A stretch of 64,000 bases of DNA from an uncultured Prevotella sp. (GCA_934272845.1 CAKQSF010000006.1:1-64000); one strand, 5' to 3'. Shown: positions 34,689 through 44,053, counted from the first letter of the stretch. Numbers and translations: made by a program. Notes: generated by a model not told the origin, from the sequence alone.

Positions 34689-36581
34689 ATGAAGAAATGG
34701 ACCATTGAAGACTCTAAGGAGTTGTACAACATGACTGGATGGGGCACATCCTACTTCAGCATTAACGACAAGGGCAACGCCTGTGTGTCGCCACTGAAGG
34801 ATGGTGCGCAAGCCGACTTGCGCGAGATTATAGACGAACTCGCACTGCGTGACATATCCACCCCCGTGCTGTTGCGCTTCCCTGACATTCTCGACAACCG
34901 TATTGAGAAAACCGCATCATGCTTCAAAAAGGCTGCGGACGAATACGGATACAAGGGCGAGAGTTTCGTGATTTACCCTATTAAGGTCAACCAGATGCAA
35001 CCTGTGGTGGAGGAGATTATATCTCACGGACGCAAGTTCAACCTCGGTCTGGAGGCAGGCTCTAAGCCTGAACTGCATGCGGTCATTGCGGTGCAGTGCC
35101 AAAGTGACTCGCTAATCATCTGTAACGGATACAAGGACCAGGCGTATATAGAACTGGCTCTGCTGGCACAGAAGATGGGTAAGCGCATCTTTATCGTGGT
35201 GGAGAAACTTAACGAGATTGACATCATCGCCAAGGCTGCTAAGAAACTCAACGTGATGCCTAACATCGGCATACGCATAAAACTGGCTTCGTCTGGCTCA
35301 GGTAAATGGGAAGAGAGCGGTGGAGACGCATCGAAGTTTGGTCTTACGGCTTCTGAACTGCTGCAAGCACTCCAAAAGTTGGACGAACTCGGCATGCACG
35401 ACTGCATAAAACTTATACACTTCCACATCGGTAGCCAGATTACTAAGATACGACGCATACAGACCGCACTGCGCGAAGCGGTGCAGTTCTACATCAATCT
35501 ACAGAAGATGGGCTACAACATTGAGTACATTGACTGTGGCGGTGGACTGGGTGTAGACTACGATGGCACTCGCTCAAGCAACTCTGAGTCGAGCGTTAAC
35601 TACAGTATTCAGGAGTATGTGAACGACTGTATCTATACTTTTGTTGACGCAGCAGACAAGAACAACCTGCCCCACCCTAACCTTATCACGGAATCTGGAC
35701 GCTCGCTCTCTGCACACCACAGCGTGCTTGTCATAGATGTTCTTGAGACGACATCACTGCCAGAGATGCCTGAAGAGTTTGAGCCGAAGGAGGATGACCA
35801 CCAGTTGGTGAAGGACTTGTACGACATATGGTGCAACATCGACGCACGCTCCATACTGGAATACTGGCACGATGCGGAGCAGATACGCGAAGAAGCACTC
35901 AGCCTCTTCTCAATGGGCATGGTGGACCTCAGAACAAGGGCGGAGATAGAGTCTATGTACTGGAGCGTATGCCGTGAGGTACTGACTATCACTAAGGGCA
36001 TGAAGCACGTGCCCGAGGAACTCAGAGGCATGGAGAAACTGTTGGCGGACAAATACTTCTGTAACTTCTCCCTCTTCCAGTCGCTGCCCGATGCATGGGC
36101 TATCGACCAGATATTCCCTATAGTACCGATACAGAGGCTTAACGAACGCCCTACTCGCCTTGCCACATTGCAGGACGTAACGTGTGACAGCGATGGAAAG
36201 ATAGCGCACTTCGTTACCTCAAAACACCTATCGTCCGCCCTGCCTGTACATGCGTTGAAGCAGCACGAACCTTATTATATAGGTGTGTTCCTCGTAGGAG
36301 CATATCAGGAAATCCTTGGAGATATGCACAACCTCTTTGGTGATACCAACGCTGTCCACATATCTATGAAGGACGGTAAGTACCACATAGACCAGATATT
36401 CGATGGCGAGACCGTAGAAGAGGTGCTCGACTACGTGCAGTATAACCCTAAGAAACTGGTGCGCCAACTGGAGATATGGGTTACAAAGAGCGTGAAGGAA
36501 GGCAAGATAAGCCTTGAGGAAGGCAAGGAGTTCCTTTCTAACTACCGCTCAGGACTGTACGGATACACATATCTTGAATAA
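34689..36581 (+). CDS. speA: Biosynthetic arginine decarboxylase
   Basis: The protein is 630 aa, normal for the family. PLP lysine in YPIKVNQMQPVVEEI (about residue 100). LGLEAGSKPEL, the substrate loop IHFHIGSQITKIRRIQ, DCGGGLGVDYDG, and ESGRSLSAHHSVLV all match SpeA. It converts arginine to agmatine, the first step of the agmatine route to putrescine. A strong hairpin terminator follows at 36596-36644, shared with the convergent pstS. Confidence 0.97.
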   Translation: MKKWTIEDSKELYNMTGWGTSYFSINDKGNACVSPLKDGAQADLREIIDELALRDISTPVLLRFPDILDNRIEKTASCFKKAADEYGYKGESFVIYPIKVNQMQPVVEEIISHGRKFNLGLEAGSKPELHAVIAVQCQSDSLIICNGYKDQAYIELALLAQKMGKRIFIVVEKLNEIDIIAKAAKKLNVMPNIGIRIKLASSGSGKWEESGGDASKFGLTASELLQALQKLDELGMHDCIKLIHFHIGSQITKIRRIQTALREAVQFYINLQKMGYNIEYIDCGGGLGVDYDGTRSSNSESSVNYSIQEYVNDCIYTFVDAADKNNLPHPNLITESGRSLSAHHSVLVIDVLETTSLPEMPEEFEPKEDDHQLVKDLYDIWCNIDARSILEYWHDAEQIREEALSLFSMGMVDLRTRAEIESMYWSVCREVLTITKGMKHVPEELRGMEKLLADKYFCNFSLFQSLPDAWAIDQIFPIVPIQRLNERPTRLATLQDVTCDSDGKIAHFVTSKHLSSALPVHALKQHEPYYIGVFLVGAYQEILGDMHNLFGDTNAVHISMKDGKYHIDQIFDGETVEEVLDYVQYNPKKLVRQLEIWVTKSVKEGKISLEEGKEFLSNYRSGLYGYTYLE

Positions 36582-36595
36582 TTTTCTACACACGA

Positions 36596-36644
36596 AAAAA
36601 CGGTGTATAACCTCTGTTCATACAAGAAGTTATACACCGTTTTT
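36596..36644. terminator. Bidirectional terminator between speA and pstS
   Basis: A perfect 16-bp stem AAAAACGGTGTATAAC / GTTATACACCGTTTTT (36596-36611 and 36629-36644) with an A/T tract on each side. Confidence 0.9.
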
Positions 36645-36692
36645 GTTTACGTAAGCGTGGCATTTCACCACTGTCTTACTGCGTTTTCAACC

Positions 36693-37679
36693 TTATTTCG
36701 CTGCTGACAGTTGCTTAATGCCCTTGTCAAGGCGTTCTTTACCAATAGGAATGTATCCCGCAGGAGCGTTAAGTTTCTGTCCATCGCTCAGTATATATTT
36801 CAAGAACGCCACCACCACGGGGTCTGTAGGCACACCGTTAGTAACCAGATACAGGTCGCGGGCTGGTGGAGAAGGATACTTACCATCGGCTATTGCCTTT
36901 GCCAACGCTCCTTTATCGCCATAGAAGTCCTCTTCTGGGTCAATCTTGCCGTTACCGTTTACGTCTATCGGAAGCACACGAATACCCTTTAATGGCTTCA
37001 GAGTATTGTTGTCGTAAGCATAGCCTATGTTGTTAAAGCCAATGGCATTAATATTACCTGTCACCGCAGTAGCCACGCCAGGGTCGCCATTCACGCCCTC
37101 ACCCTTTAGGTCTTCCTGATGCTTTCCTGACCATGCCGCCCATGTCTCTGCAGCACCGCAGGCGTCAGAACGGGTGAATACGGCGATTGCGGTCTTGTCT
37201 GTCGTACCGAGGAGTTGACCCCATGTCTTCAGCGTACCGTCAATCCATATCGCCTTTGCCTGCTCTTTTGTGATGCCATGCTTTACAATCTCGGCATAGA
37301 GAGGATTGTTCTCGTTAATGGTAGGAGCCACTGCGTCTTTGGCAACGGCAAAGGCTACTGCGCCTTTCTTCACCTCATCGTCCTTCACTTCGCGTGAGAC
37401 CATGCCTATCTCTACCTGCCCTGAGAGGGCGTCTGTCATGCCCTTACCTGCTCCGCCACCGTCAACCTCTATCTTGACGTCAGGATGTAGTTTCTGAAAC
37501 TCCTCCGCCCACTTCACGGCAAGGGGATAAAGGGCAAAGGCACCTGAGAGGGATATGCGTCCAGAGAGTTCTTCATTGTTTGAGGATTTGTTACTGTTCT
37601 TGCTGCCGCAAGAGTTAAATGAGAGTCCGATGGCGAGTATTGTTACTGCTGCTATTGATGATATGATGTTTCCTTTCAT
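36693..37679 (-). CDS. pstS: Phosphate ABC transporter substrate-binding lipoprotein PstS
   Basis: The protein is 328 aa. A lipobox ends LSFNSC|GSK. The periplasmic phosphate-binding fold has SGRISLSGAFALYPLAVKWAEEF, then GGGAGKGMTDALSG, and a SDACGAAETWA-like phosphate loop (TRSDACGAAE). It binds phosphate and passes it to PstCAB, but no pstC, pstA, pstB or phoU gene follows: the next gene is the convergent speA. It lies 64 nt downstream of a phosphate-type porin on the same strand, so the pair is probably one phosphate-responsive transcript. Confidence 0.9.
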   Translation of the reverse strand: MKGNIISSIAAVTILAIGLSFNSCGSKNSNKSSNNEELSGRISLSGAFALYPLAVKWAEEFQKLHPDVKIEVDGGGAGKGMTDALSGQVEIGMVSREVKDDEVKKGAVAFAVAKDAVAPTINENNPLYAEIVKHGITKEQAKAIWIDGTLKTWGQLLGTTDKTAIAVFTRSDACGAAETWAAWSGKHQEDLKGEGVNGDPGVATAVTGNINAIGFNNIGYAYDNNTLKPLKGIRVLPIDVNGNGKIDPEEDFYGDKGALAKAIADGKYPSPPARDLYLVTNGVPTDPVVVAFLKYILSDGQKLNAPAGYIPIGKERLDKGIKQLSAAK

Positions 37680-37743
37680 GTCTATTCCTTTCTTTATAAC
37701 TAATGTTTATGGATTGTTTCTTCACTCGTTAATCACGTATTAG

Positions 37744-38796
37744 TTAAAAACTCACTAATAATTGTGTCTCTAACAGGCTGCGATTATCCTTTTCGCTATT
37801 TGTAAAATCTGTGAGAGTGTAGTCTAATTGCAAACGAACGTTCTTCAGGGGTTGCCAGTTTAGTCCTATAAGATAATCAGACTGGTTGTCACGTTTGGTG
37901 TCAACGTCCTTTTGATAATATCCATAACTCACCACTGGTTGCAGTCCATGCGGCAGGTTATACGAGGCTATGGCGTAGACACCCTGATGGCTGCGTGCTC
38001 CCGTCTTGCCGTGTAGGTATTCTGAGCGCAGTCTAAACGCCCCTTCTGTGTACGTGAATCCCGCTGAGGTACGGTCTCTGCGCAGCGTGGTAGCGGTGTT
38101 CTGACTGCCCACCGTGGTGTAGTGTCCAGCATAATGCGCGGCAGATAGCGTCAAAGATTTTGTAGGACTGACAGTGAGATAAGCCGACAGATCCTTATGG
38201 CTGTCATTATCTTTAAGGTTGATACCGTTGCCATTGAACACTCCGAGGCGATATGTCACCACGTCTCTGCCCTTGCTTTGCGCCAAGACGCCGTAGAGCG
38301 TAAGACCTATATCACGTGAATTGGCACGCATTCCGCTTTCATCACTGTAAGCGTTGAGTTTGTTTACTGCTGTAGGATTCTCTATTGTTAGCCATGTAGC
38401 AGGGCCGTCCAGCGTCTCCTGTGAATAGGCCACCTTATATTCTCCCACCTGGATGTTGATTGGTTTCGCTATTTTGACGCGCAGATAGGCGTCAAGCAGT
38501 TTTACTGATGCGGCGGATGTTGCGCTTCCTCCACCATATTCAGCCTGTACTTTATAATCTATACTCTTGCCGAAGTCGCCGCTTACGCCCAAGCGCATTC
38601 GTCGGATGTCAAAGCCGTTAGATTCGTCTTGACTGTCGTAGGCGTAGCGAACGTTCAGTAATCCGCTGACCTTCGGCGTTGATGGTTTTACAGTCTGCAG
38701 TACGTCGCGTACTGTTGTCTGCGCGCTCACCGTAGAGGCTGACAGTGTCAGCAATGCGGCTGCGAGTGCATTGTGTGTAGATAATGCCATAAACAT
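37744..38796 (-). CDS. OprP/OprO-type outer-membrane porin
   Basis: The protein is 350 aa with a signal peptide at about 1-25 (ending TVSAQ). The body is amphipathic beta-strands (NVRYAYDSQDESNGFDIRRMRLGVSGDFGKSIDYKVQAEYGG, typical of phosphate-selective porins O/P), ending with the terminal Phe of outer-membrane barrels (LLVSF). Location beside pstS supports a role in phosphate or polyphosphate entry. The promoter box is at 38913-38920. The 5' leader holds two and a half copies of a 23-nt repeat. Confidence 0.85.
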   Translation of the reverse strand: MFMALSTHNALAAALLTLSASTVSAQTTVRDVLQTVKPSTPKVSGLLNVRYAYDSQDESNGFDIRRMRLGVSGDFGKSIDYKVQAEYGGGSATSAASVKLLDAYLRVKIAKPINIQVGEYKVAYSQETLDGPATWLTIENPTAVNKLNAYSDESGMRANSRDIGLTLYGVLAQSKGRDVVTYRLGVFNGNGINLKDNDSHKDLSAYLTVSPTKSLTLSAAHYAGHYTTVGSQNTATTLRRDRTSAGFTYTEGAFRLRSEYLHGKTGARSHQGVYAIASYNLPHGLQPVVSYGYYQKDVDTKRDNQSDYLIGLNWQPLKNVRLQLDYTLTDFTNSEKDNRSLLETQLLVSF

Positions 38797-38806
38797 ACCC
38801 TTTCTT

Positions 38807-38862
38807 TGTTTGTGTTGTTGAACTTTTTGTGTTTGTGTTGTTGAACTTTTTGTGTTTGTGTT
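38807..38862 (-). repeat. 23-bp tandem repeat in the porin 5' leader
   Basis: Units at 38807-38829 and 38830-38852 are identical and a 10-nt third part follows. They sit between the promoter box and the start codon of the porin. Confidence 0.85.
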
Positions 38863-38912
38863 AAGCCGGCTTGAGGGAAATATGTTTATTCTATCGTTTC
38901 GTTTTCTGAGTG

Positions 38913-38920
38913 CAAAGTTA
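38913..38920 (-). promoter_or_regulatory. -7 promoter box for the porin-pstS transcript
   Basis: TAACTTTG on the minus strand, about 120 nt upstream of the porin start. Confidence 0.6.
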
Positions 38921-38981
38921 CTGTCTTTTCTTTACCTGCGTAATAGCCTCTATGCGTTAATCTCATCACATAAGTTTGTGA

Positions 38982-39119
38982 CACTCACCTGTTGGGCACA
39001 TAAATAAGACTGCCACGACCACTTACGACAATATGTATTACAGCCTTGACGGCACGCACGCCAACAAACCTGTCAAGGGAATTTACATACACAACGGACA
39101 CAAAGTATTGATAAAGTAA
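38982..39119 (+). pseudogene. Remnant of the C-terminal sorting-like tail of a lost secreted protein
   Basis: A plus-strand open stretch of 45 codons after a stop at 38979 reads …NMYYSLDGTHANKPVKGIYI then HNGHKVLIK and a stop. This matches the tails of large secreted enzymes in this genome (the PL1 enzyme ends GIYIINGKKVVK). No start codon or upstream domain is present. A hairpin followed by TTTTC (39132-39163) directly after the stop would be its old terminator. Confidence 0.7.
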
Positions 39120-39131
39120 CACCAACAAATA

Positions 39132-39159
39132 GCCCGACATCGCCACTGCGGTGCCGGGC
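39132..39159 (+). terminator. Hairpin GCCCGACATCG, left copy
   Basis: A 12-bp stem with one mismatch (39132-39143 and 39148-39159) is followed on the plus strand by ATTTTCTT. It shares CAAATAGCCCGACATCG with the hairpin at 40602-40635, and the two bracket the AAA ATPase gene. It may also serve the ATPase transcript from the other side. Confidence 0.65.
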
Positions 39160-39165
39160 ATTTTC

Positions 39166-40296
39166 TTATATCCCATACTCTCTTTTAAGCCACAGTTCAA
39201 AGACTGGATCAACAAAGGTGAACGCGTCACGGCTTTTCTGTAATATATCTTTCTCCACGAGAACCTTCTTGTTACGCGTAATGCTCTGCGGTTGTCCGAG
39301 GCTGTAACGCTCAACTACTTCCTTCGCATTAAAGTGCTTCTCGCCACAGGCAACGGCTTTCAAGAAACCTATCTGCGACGAGGTGAGACCGTCCGTCTCC
39401 ATAAGGAAGAGGTCTTCATTAGTGTCAAGAACCATTTGCAGTTGTCGGTCAAGGTTCTCGTCGGTCACGACACTCTCCGTATGCGACCATAGGAAGAAAC
39501 AGTATTGCTGCACATACCATGAGTTATACTGCACTCTCTCGCACAACCGTTCAGCCTGCTCCGTCGTTATTGTGCGACCCGTCCTGCTGAAATTTTCTGT
39601 TATATACGGAATCCAATAGTCCTTGGAGATACGTTGCAGGTTGATAAGTTGACCAAACTTAAAGAACGGGCTACGCACATTGTTGAATATATCCTTCATC
39701 ATGTGCATCTTGCTGCCATAGAGACAATACGTCGTCTTATGTTGTAACTGCCACTCCGCCCTCAACATTGCCTCTAGATGTTTCCATCCCGGCAAATTGG
39801 ACAACTGCTGAAATTCATCTATGCAGACAACAACCTTCAACCCCTTCTCCTCTGCTATGCGCTCTGGCAAACGTAATATGTTCTCAGGGCTTTCCTTTGC
39901 CGGGTTAAACCTCAGATTTATCTCCACGCTGTTTAGTGGGTCTGACGCCAGTGTTATGCTCGGAGTAAAACGGCTGATGAACTTCATCAAGTCCGTTACC
40001 TTCTGCTCTAAAGTGGACGAAACTCCCTGTATCACGACAGAGGCGAATTTATTATAGAACTCCTCCTCCGTATGTATCTTCGAGGCATCCATAAAACATA
40101 CTCTCGTTTGTGGCTCCTCCTGCAATAATTCGCTCATCGCGGTACTCACAAGCGATGATTTGCCCCACCTGCGTGGCGAGACAAGTATCACGTTTATGCC
40201 GTGACGCAAGAAGTTCTTTAACTCGCGCCTGTCTTCTACACGGTCTATAAAACTGTCTTTCTCCGCCAAACGGCCATAGATGAATGGTACTTCCAT
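39166..40296 (-). CDS. AAA family ATPase (archaeal-type/AAA_14-like)
   Basis: The protein is 376 aa. The N-terminus is typical of the archaeal-type ATPase group (FIYGRLAEKDSFIDRVEDRRELKNFL). Walker A SPRRWGKSS lies at 40-48 and Walker B VVCIDEFQQ at about 157-164. The C-terminal part is a winged-helix-like region (LTSSQIGFLKAVACGEKHFNAKEVVERYSLGQ). The family is widespread in Bacteroidota and of unknown role. It is monocistronic with its own -7 box at 40323-40330. It is unlike the DUF4143 ATPase at 2176 in its C-terminal half. It lies between duplicated hairpins. Confidence 0.9.
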   Translation of the reverse strand: MEVPFIYGRLAEKDSFIDRVEDRRELKNFLRHGINVILVSPRRWGKSSLVSTAMSELLQEEPQTRVCFMDASKIHTEEEFYNKFASVVIQGVSSTLEQKVTDLMKFISRFTPSITLASDPLNSVEINLRFNPAKESPENILRLPERIAEEKGLKVVVCIDEFQQLSNLPGWKHLEAMLRAEWQLQHKTTYCLYGSKMHMMKDIFNNVRSPFFKFGQLINLQRISKDYWIPYITENFSRTGRTITTEQAERLCERVQYNSWYVQQYCFFLWSHTESVVTDENLDRQLQMVLDTNEDLFLMETDGLTSSQIGFLKAVACGEKHFNAKEVVERYSLGQPQSITRNKKVLVEKDILQKSRDAFTFVDPVFELWLKREYGI

Positions 40297-40322
40297 ATAA
40301 CCTTACTGATTGATTTACAACG

Positions 40323-40330
40323 CAAAGTTA
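40323..40330 (-). promoter_or_regulatory. -7 promoter box for the AAA ATPase
   Basis: TAACTTTG on the minus strand, 26 nt upstream of the ATG at 40296. Confidence 0.7.
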
Positions 40331-40483
40331 CAAAAATTATAAATACTCTTATAATAAATACATTTATAATTATCATATATTAACTTTCCCACGCACGCAA
40401 AGCAACGGGAGCAAGGCTGCCCAACTTACAATCTGAAAGGCGTCAAATTGCTTCGTAATCACATAGTGTTTACCGCATGATTT

Positions 40484-40516
40484 GCACCAAATTACAAGGT
40501 AATCAAGCCCAAATCA
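40484..40516. repeat. Intergenic element GCACCAAATTACA…AATCAAGCCC
   Basis: GCACCAAATTACA also forms an arm of the palindrome at 29505-29541. AATCAAGCCCAAAT recurs at 56609 and, in shorter form, at 20219. The rest of 40331-40600 is AT-rich and I see no gene in it. Confidence 0.6.
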
Positions 40517-40601
40517 TTCTGTTGCGCAACTCACATAAAAACTGTAAGTAGAACCACGCTTTTTTCTTACGGATTATAAGTTTATGCCTTGCATTACGCA
40601 A

Positions 40602-40635
40602 ATAGCCCGACATCGTCATTACGATATCGGGCTAT
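40602..40635. repeat. Hairpin GCCCGACATCG, right copy
   Basis: A 15-bp stem with one mismatch (40602-40616 and 40621-40635). It lies 52 nt past the cysK stop and may end that transcript, though the T run is weak. It shares its left arm with 39132-39159. Confidence 0.65.
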
Positions 40636-40686
40636 ACTGGTTTCTTATTGTGAATGTGTTGTTAATATATTAGGTGCTTACGTTTT

Positions 40687-41631
40687 TTATAGTGGATACT
40701 CGTCAAATGCGTAGAGCACTGTTGAGAGATAACGCTCACCAGTATCTGGGAGAAGGGTAACGATGCGCTTGCCCTTGTTCTCAGGACGCTTTGCAAGGAG
40801 TTGAGCGGCAAAGGCTGCTGCACCAGAACTGATACCTACGAGGAGACCTTCCTGCTGTGCCAGTTCGCGACCTGTACGGATAGCGTCATCATTATCTATA
40901 TCGAGTACCTCATCGATTACTGAGGCATCGTATGTCTTTGGAATGAAGCCTGCACCAATACCCTGTATCTTATGTGGTCCCATAGGCTGACCGTTAAGTA
41001 CGGCTGATGTTGATGGCTCTACTGCATAGACCTTAATGTTAGGGTTCTGCTCCTTAAGGTATTTTGCGATACCTGAGATAGTACCACCTGTACCTACACC
41101 TGCTACGAAGATGTCGATAGTACCCTCTGTCTGCTTCCATATCTCCGGACCTGTAGTAGCATAGTGGCGTGCAGGGTTAGCAGGGTTCTCAAACTGCTGG
41201 AGTATTACTGAACCTGGGATTTCGTCACGCAACTGTTCTGCTGCACGGATGGCTCCCGCCATTCCTTCCTTACCGCTAGTGAGGCGTACCTCGGCACCGT
41301 ATGCCTTAACGAGGTTGCGACGCTCTATGGACATCGTCTCTGGCATGGTGAGGATAAGGTGATAACCTTTCACTGCACTGACAAGAGCAAGGCCAACACC
41401 CGTGTTACCAGAGGTAGGCTCAATGATTGTAGCACCTGGTTTCAATATGCCTTTTGCCTCTGCGTCTTCTATCATGGCGAGGGCTATGCGGTCTTTTACG
41501 CTACCACCTGGGTTAAAGTACTCTACCTTTGCTATGATAGGGGTTTCAAGACCGTTCTTTGCAGAAAACTTGTTAAGTTCGAGTAGTGGTGTGTTACCAA
41601 CCAACTCTGTGAGGGATTTTGCTATTGCCAT
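40687..41631 (-). CDS. cysK: Cysteine synthase A
   Basis: The protein is 314 aa. PLP lysine K46 in NPGGSVKDR, the phosphate/substrate loop [26 protein letters not shown], and the late [11 protein letters not shown] all match O-acetylserine sulfhydrylase. It makes cysteine from O-acetylserine and sulfide. It is monocistronic, with a TAACTTTG promoter box at 41699-41706. Confidence 0.97.
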   Translation of the reverse strand: MAIAKSLTELVGNTPLLELNKFSAKNGLETPIIAKVEYFNPGGSVKDRIALAMIEDAEAKGILKPGATIIEPTSGNTGVGLALVSAVKGYHLILTMPETMSIERRNLVKAYGAEVRLTSGKEGMAGAIRAAEQLRDEIPGSVILQQFENPANPARHYATTGPEIWKQTEGTIDIFVAGVGTGGTISGIAKYLKEQNPNIKVYAVEPSTSAVLNGQPMGPHKIQGIGAGFIPKTYDASVIDEVLDIDNDDAIRTGRELAQQEGLLVGISSGAAAFAAQLLAKRPENKGKRIVTLLPDTGERYLSTVLYAFDEYPL

Positions 41632-41698
41632 AGTAGTATTCTTTTTATTGTTATTTTACTTATTATTTATAGTTTGTGTTGTTTGTTATTTCTGAGTG

Positions 41699-41706
41699 CA
41701 AAGTTA
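41699..41706 (-). promoter_or_regulatory. -7 promoter box for cysK
   Basis: TAACTTTG on the minus strand, 68 nt upstream of the start at 41631. Confidence 0.65.
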
Positions 41707-41864
41707 CGAACTTTCCTATATGTGGACAATAGCATAAGTTTGGTATATCAAATAACCATTCTCCCTGCCCTCCACTCGAGGGAAGAGAGATACACGTATA
41801 TTTCCCGCTTATCTCATTGATAAAGATAGTGTAAATGCGGTTTGGGTATATAATTTTTTTTTAT

Positions 41865-41872
41865 TACCTTTG
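41865..41872 (+). promoter_or_regulatory. -7 promoter box for the S41 protease
   Basis: TACCTTTG after a T-rich tract, 58 nt upstream of the ATG at 41931. Confidence 0.7.
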
Positions 41873-41930
41873 CAGCGGTTTCTCAAGACAATGAGATTAT
41901 CATACACCTATATATAATATTAAAGAGAAC

Positions 41931-43565
41931 ATGAAACGCAACCTGACAATACGCATTCTTATTTCCATGATGATGTGCCTCGCCTTTGCTGGCAACACCA
42001 TCGCGCAGAAAAGAAACAAGATTAATAACGTAGACGAGAACAACCTCCGAAAACTTACATTCGCTGCCATGGCCATAACAAGCCTGTATGTGGACAGCGT
42101 GGACGACAATAAACTGACGGAGGATGCCATACGTGGTATGCTTGAGAAACTGGATCCGCACTCCTCTTACTCTACACCGAAGGAGGTGAAGAGCCTCAAC
42201 GAACCGCTGCAGGGTAACTTTGAGGGGGTAGGCGTGCAGTTTAACATGCTTGAAGATACGCTCTTGGTGGTACAGACTGTGAACGGGGGACCGTCAGAAA
42301 AGGTGGGAATAATGGCTGGCGACCGATTCGTGTCGGTTAACGATACAGCCATAGCAGGCGTGAAGATGTCGAAGGAGGACATCATGAAACGACTGCGCGG
42401 ACCGAAAGGCACCAAGGTGAAGATAGGAGTAAAACGCGCTGGCATTAAGGAAACGGTGTACTTTACCGTGACTCGAGACAAGATTCCGCTCAACACGGTG
42501 GATGCGTCATACATGCTCAGACCTGGTATAGGCTACATACGCATCGCTTCCTTCGGACTTACCACGCACAAGGAGTTTACGGACTGCATAGACCAGTTGA
42601 AGAAACAGGGAATGAAAGACCTCGTATTGGACCTGCAGGACAATGGCGGCGGATACCTTCAGGCAGCGGCAGACCTGCTGAACGAACTGCTTGATGAGAA
42701 CGACCTGCTGGTTTACACGGAGGGAAGAACCGTGCGAAGACAGGAGTTCAGAGCCAAAGGCAACGGAATGTTTAGAAGAGGACGAATCGTGGTGCTCGTT
42801 AATGAATACTCTGCCTCAGCAGCGGAAATAGTAACTGGAGCCATACAGGACCAAGACCGCGGCACGGTAGTGGGCAGACGCACATTCGGCAAAGGACTGG
42901 TACAACGACCTATCGATATGCCCGACGGCTCTATGATACGCCTGACGGTGGCTCACTATTACACACCATCAGGGCGATGCATACAGAAACCTTACGTAAA
43001 AGGTAACAAGCAGGACTACCAGAACGACCTAGAGAAACGCTTTGAACACGGAGAGTTTACCAATGCTGACAGCATACACTTTGCTGACTCACTGAAGTTT
43101 GAGACGCTGAAACTTCACCGCACGGTGTATGGAGGAGGCGGTATAATGCCAGACTATTTCGTGGCACTCGACACCACACGCTACACTCGATACCACCGCG
43201 AACTGGCAGCACGCAGCGTTATTATCAACGCTAACCTGCGCTATGCAGAGAAAGCACGCAAAGAACTACTGAAACGATACGGAAAAGAGGCTGACCCAAC
43301 TAACGATAACCACGGGAAGAAGGGATTTGCTGCCTTCATGCACAACTTCGAAATACCACAGGAGGTAATAGAAGGTATATGGGCGGAAGGCGAGAAACTA
43401 AAAATCAAACCAAAAGACGAAGAGGAACGCAAACAGACGGAACGCATGATAAGACTGCAACTGAAAGCACTCGTAGCAAGAGACTTATGGAGCATGACAG
43501 AGTATTTCCGCGTAACAAACGAGGATAGCGACGTAATAAAATGCGCACTCGACAGACTGAAATAA
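41931..43565 (+). CDS. S41 family C-terminal processing peptidase (CtpA-like)
   Basis: The protein is 544 aa with a signal peptide at about 1-25 (AFAGNTIAQ). A PDZ domain covers about 90-180 (GVGVQFNMLEDTLLVVQTVNGGPSEKVGI is its opening). The S41 catalytic domain has LVLDLQDNGGGYLQAA, the catalytic Ser in NEYSASAAEIV, and the Lys in GRRTFGKGLVQ. The C-terminal ~130 residues are helical and charged. It is a periplasmic protease that trims or degrades envelope proteins. It is monocistronic, just upstream of acpP. Confidence 0.95.
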   Translation: MKRNLTIRILISMMMCLAFAGNTIAQKRNKINNVDENNLRKLTFAAMAITSLYVDSVDDNKLTEDAIRGMLEKLDPHSSYSTPKEVKSLNEPLQGNFEGVGVQFNMLEDTLLVVQTVNGGPSEKVGIMAGDRFVSVNDTAIAGVKMSKEDIMKRLRGPKGTKVKIGVKRAGIKETVYFTVTRDKIPLNTVDASYMLRPGIGYIRIASFGLTTHKEFTDCIDQLKKQGMKDLVLDLQDNGGGYLQAAADLLNELLDENDLLVYTEGRTVRRQEFRAKGNGMFRRGRIVVLVNEYSASAAEIVTGAIQDQDRGTVVGRRTFGKGLVQRPIDMPDGSMIRLTVAHYYTPSGRCIQKPYVKGNKQDYQNDLEKRFEHGEFTNADSIHFADSLKFETLKLHRTVYGGGGIMPDYFVALDTTRYTRYHRELAARSVIINANLRYAEKARKELLKRYGKEADPTNDNHGKKGFAAFMHNFEIPQEVIEGIWAEGEKLKIKPKDEEERKQTERMIRLQLKALVARDLWSMTEYFRVTNEDSDVIKCALDRLK

Positions 43566-43661
43566 TACATAAAGGCATCTTTTATCTGCACACAAGCATA
43601 TGGTTTGTGCAAAAAAAAGTGCTTTTTCGTGAAATAATTTGGTCATTAAGAAGAAATTGTG

Positions 43662-43669
43662 TAATTTTG
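43662..43669 (+). promoter_or_regulatory. -7 promoter box for acpP
   Basis: TAATTTTG, 67 nt upstream of the ATG at 43737. Confidence 0.7.
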
Positions 43670-43736
43670 CAGCGAAATTCGACAATGAATTGAAAATAAA
43701 GAATAAAAAAAGAATATTAATTTAAAAATTTAAATC

Positions 43737-43973
43737 ATGTCTGAAATTGAAAAGAAAGTAGTTGACATTATTTGTGATAAACTCGGTGTAGAACAAGCAG
43801 AAGTAAAGGCAGAGGCATCTTTCACTAACGACCTCGGTGCAGACTCTCTTGACACTGTAGAACTCATCATGGAACTTGAGAAGGAGTTCGGCGTAACAAT
43901 CCCTGACTCTGACGCAGAGAAGATCCAAACTGTTGGTGACGCTATCGCATACATCGAGAACGCAAGCAAGTAA
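43737..43973 (+). CDS. acpP: Acyl carrier protein
   Basis: The protein is 78 aa, acidic and helical. The 4'-phosphopantetheine serine is S37 in the DSL motif [16 protein letters not shown]. It carries growing fatty acyl chains. The order acpP-fabF-rnc is the usual one. A hairpin follows at 44011-44053, so acpP can be made in excess over fabF. Confidence 0.98.
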   Translation: MSEIEKKVVDIICDKLGVEQAEVKAEASFTNDLGADSLDTVELIMELEKEFGVTIPDSDAEKIQTVGDAIAYIENASK

Positions 43974-44010
43974 TAGCACCTGCTGCGAACAGTAATCAAT
44001 ATGATACATC

Positions 44011-44053
44011 ATGGGGGACGGCAAGGCGATACTTTCGACTGACCGTCACCCAT
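44011..44053 (+). terminator. Terminator or partial terminator after acpP
   Basis: ATGGGGGACGG (44011-44021) pairs with CCGTCACCCAT (44043-44053) with one mismatch, followed by seven T. No clear new promoter box lies between it and fabF, so readthrough probably expresses fabF-rnc. Confidence 0.75.

Noticed and set aside
38776..38985. Porin upstream tandem repeat considered as an origin or iteron
   Set aside because: Only two and a half units, located between a promoter box and a start codon; no replication gene nearby.
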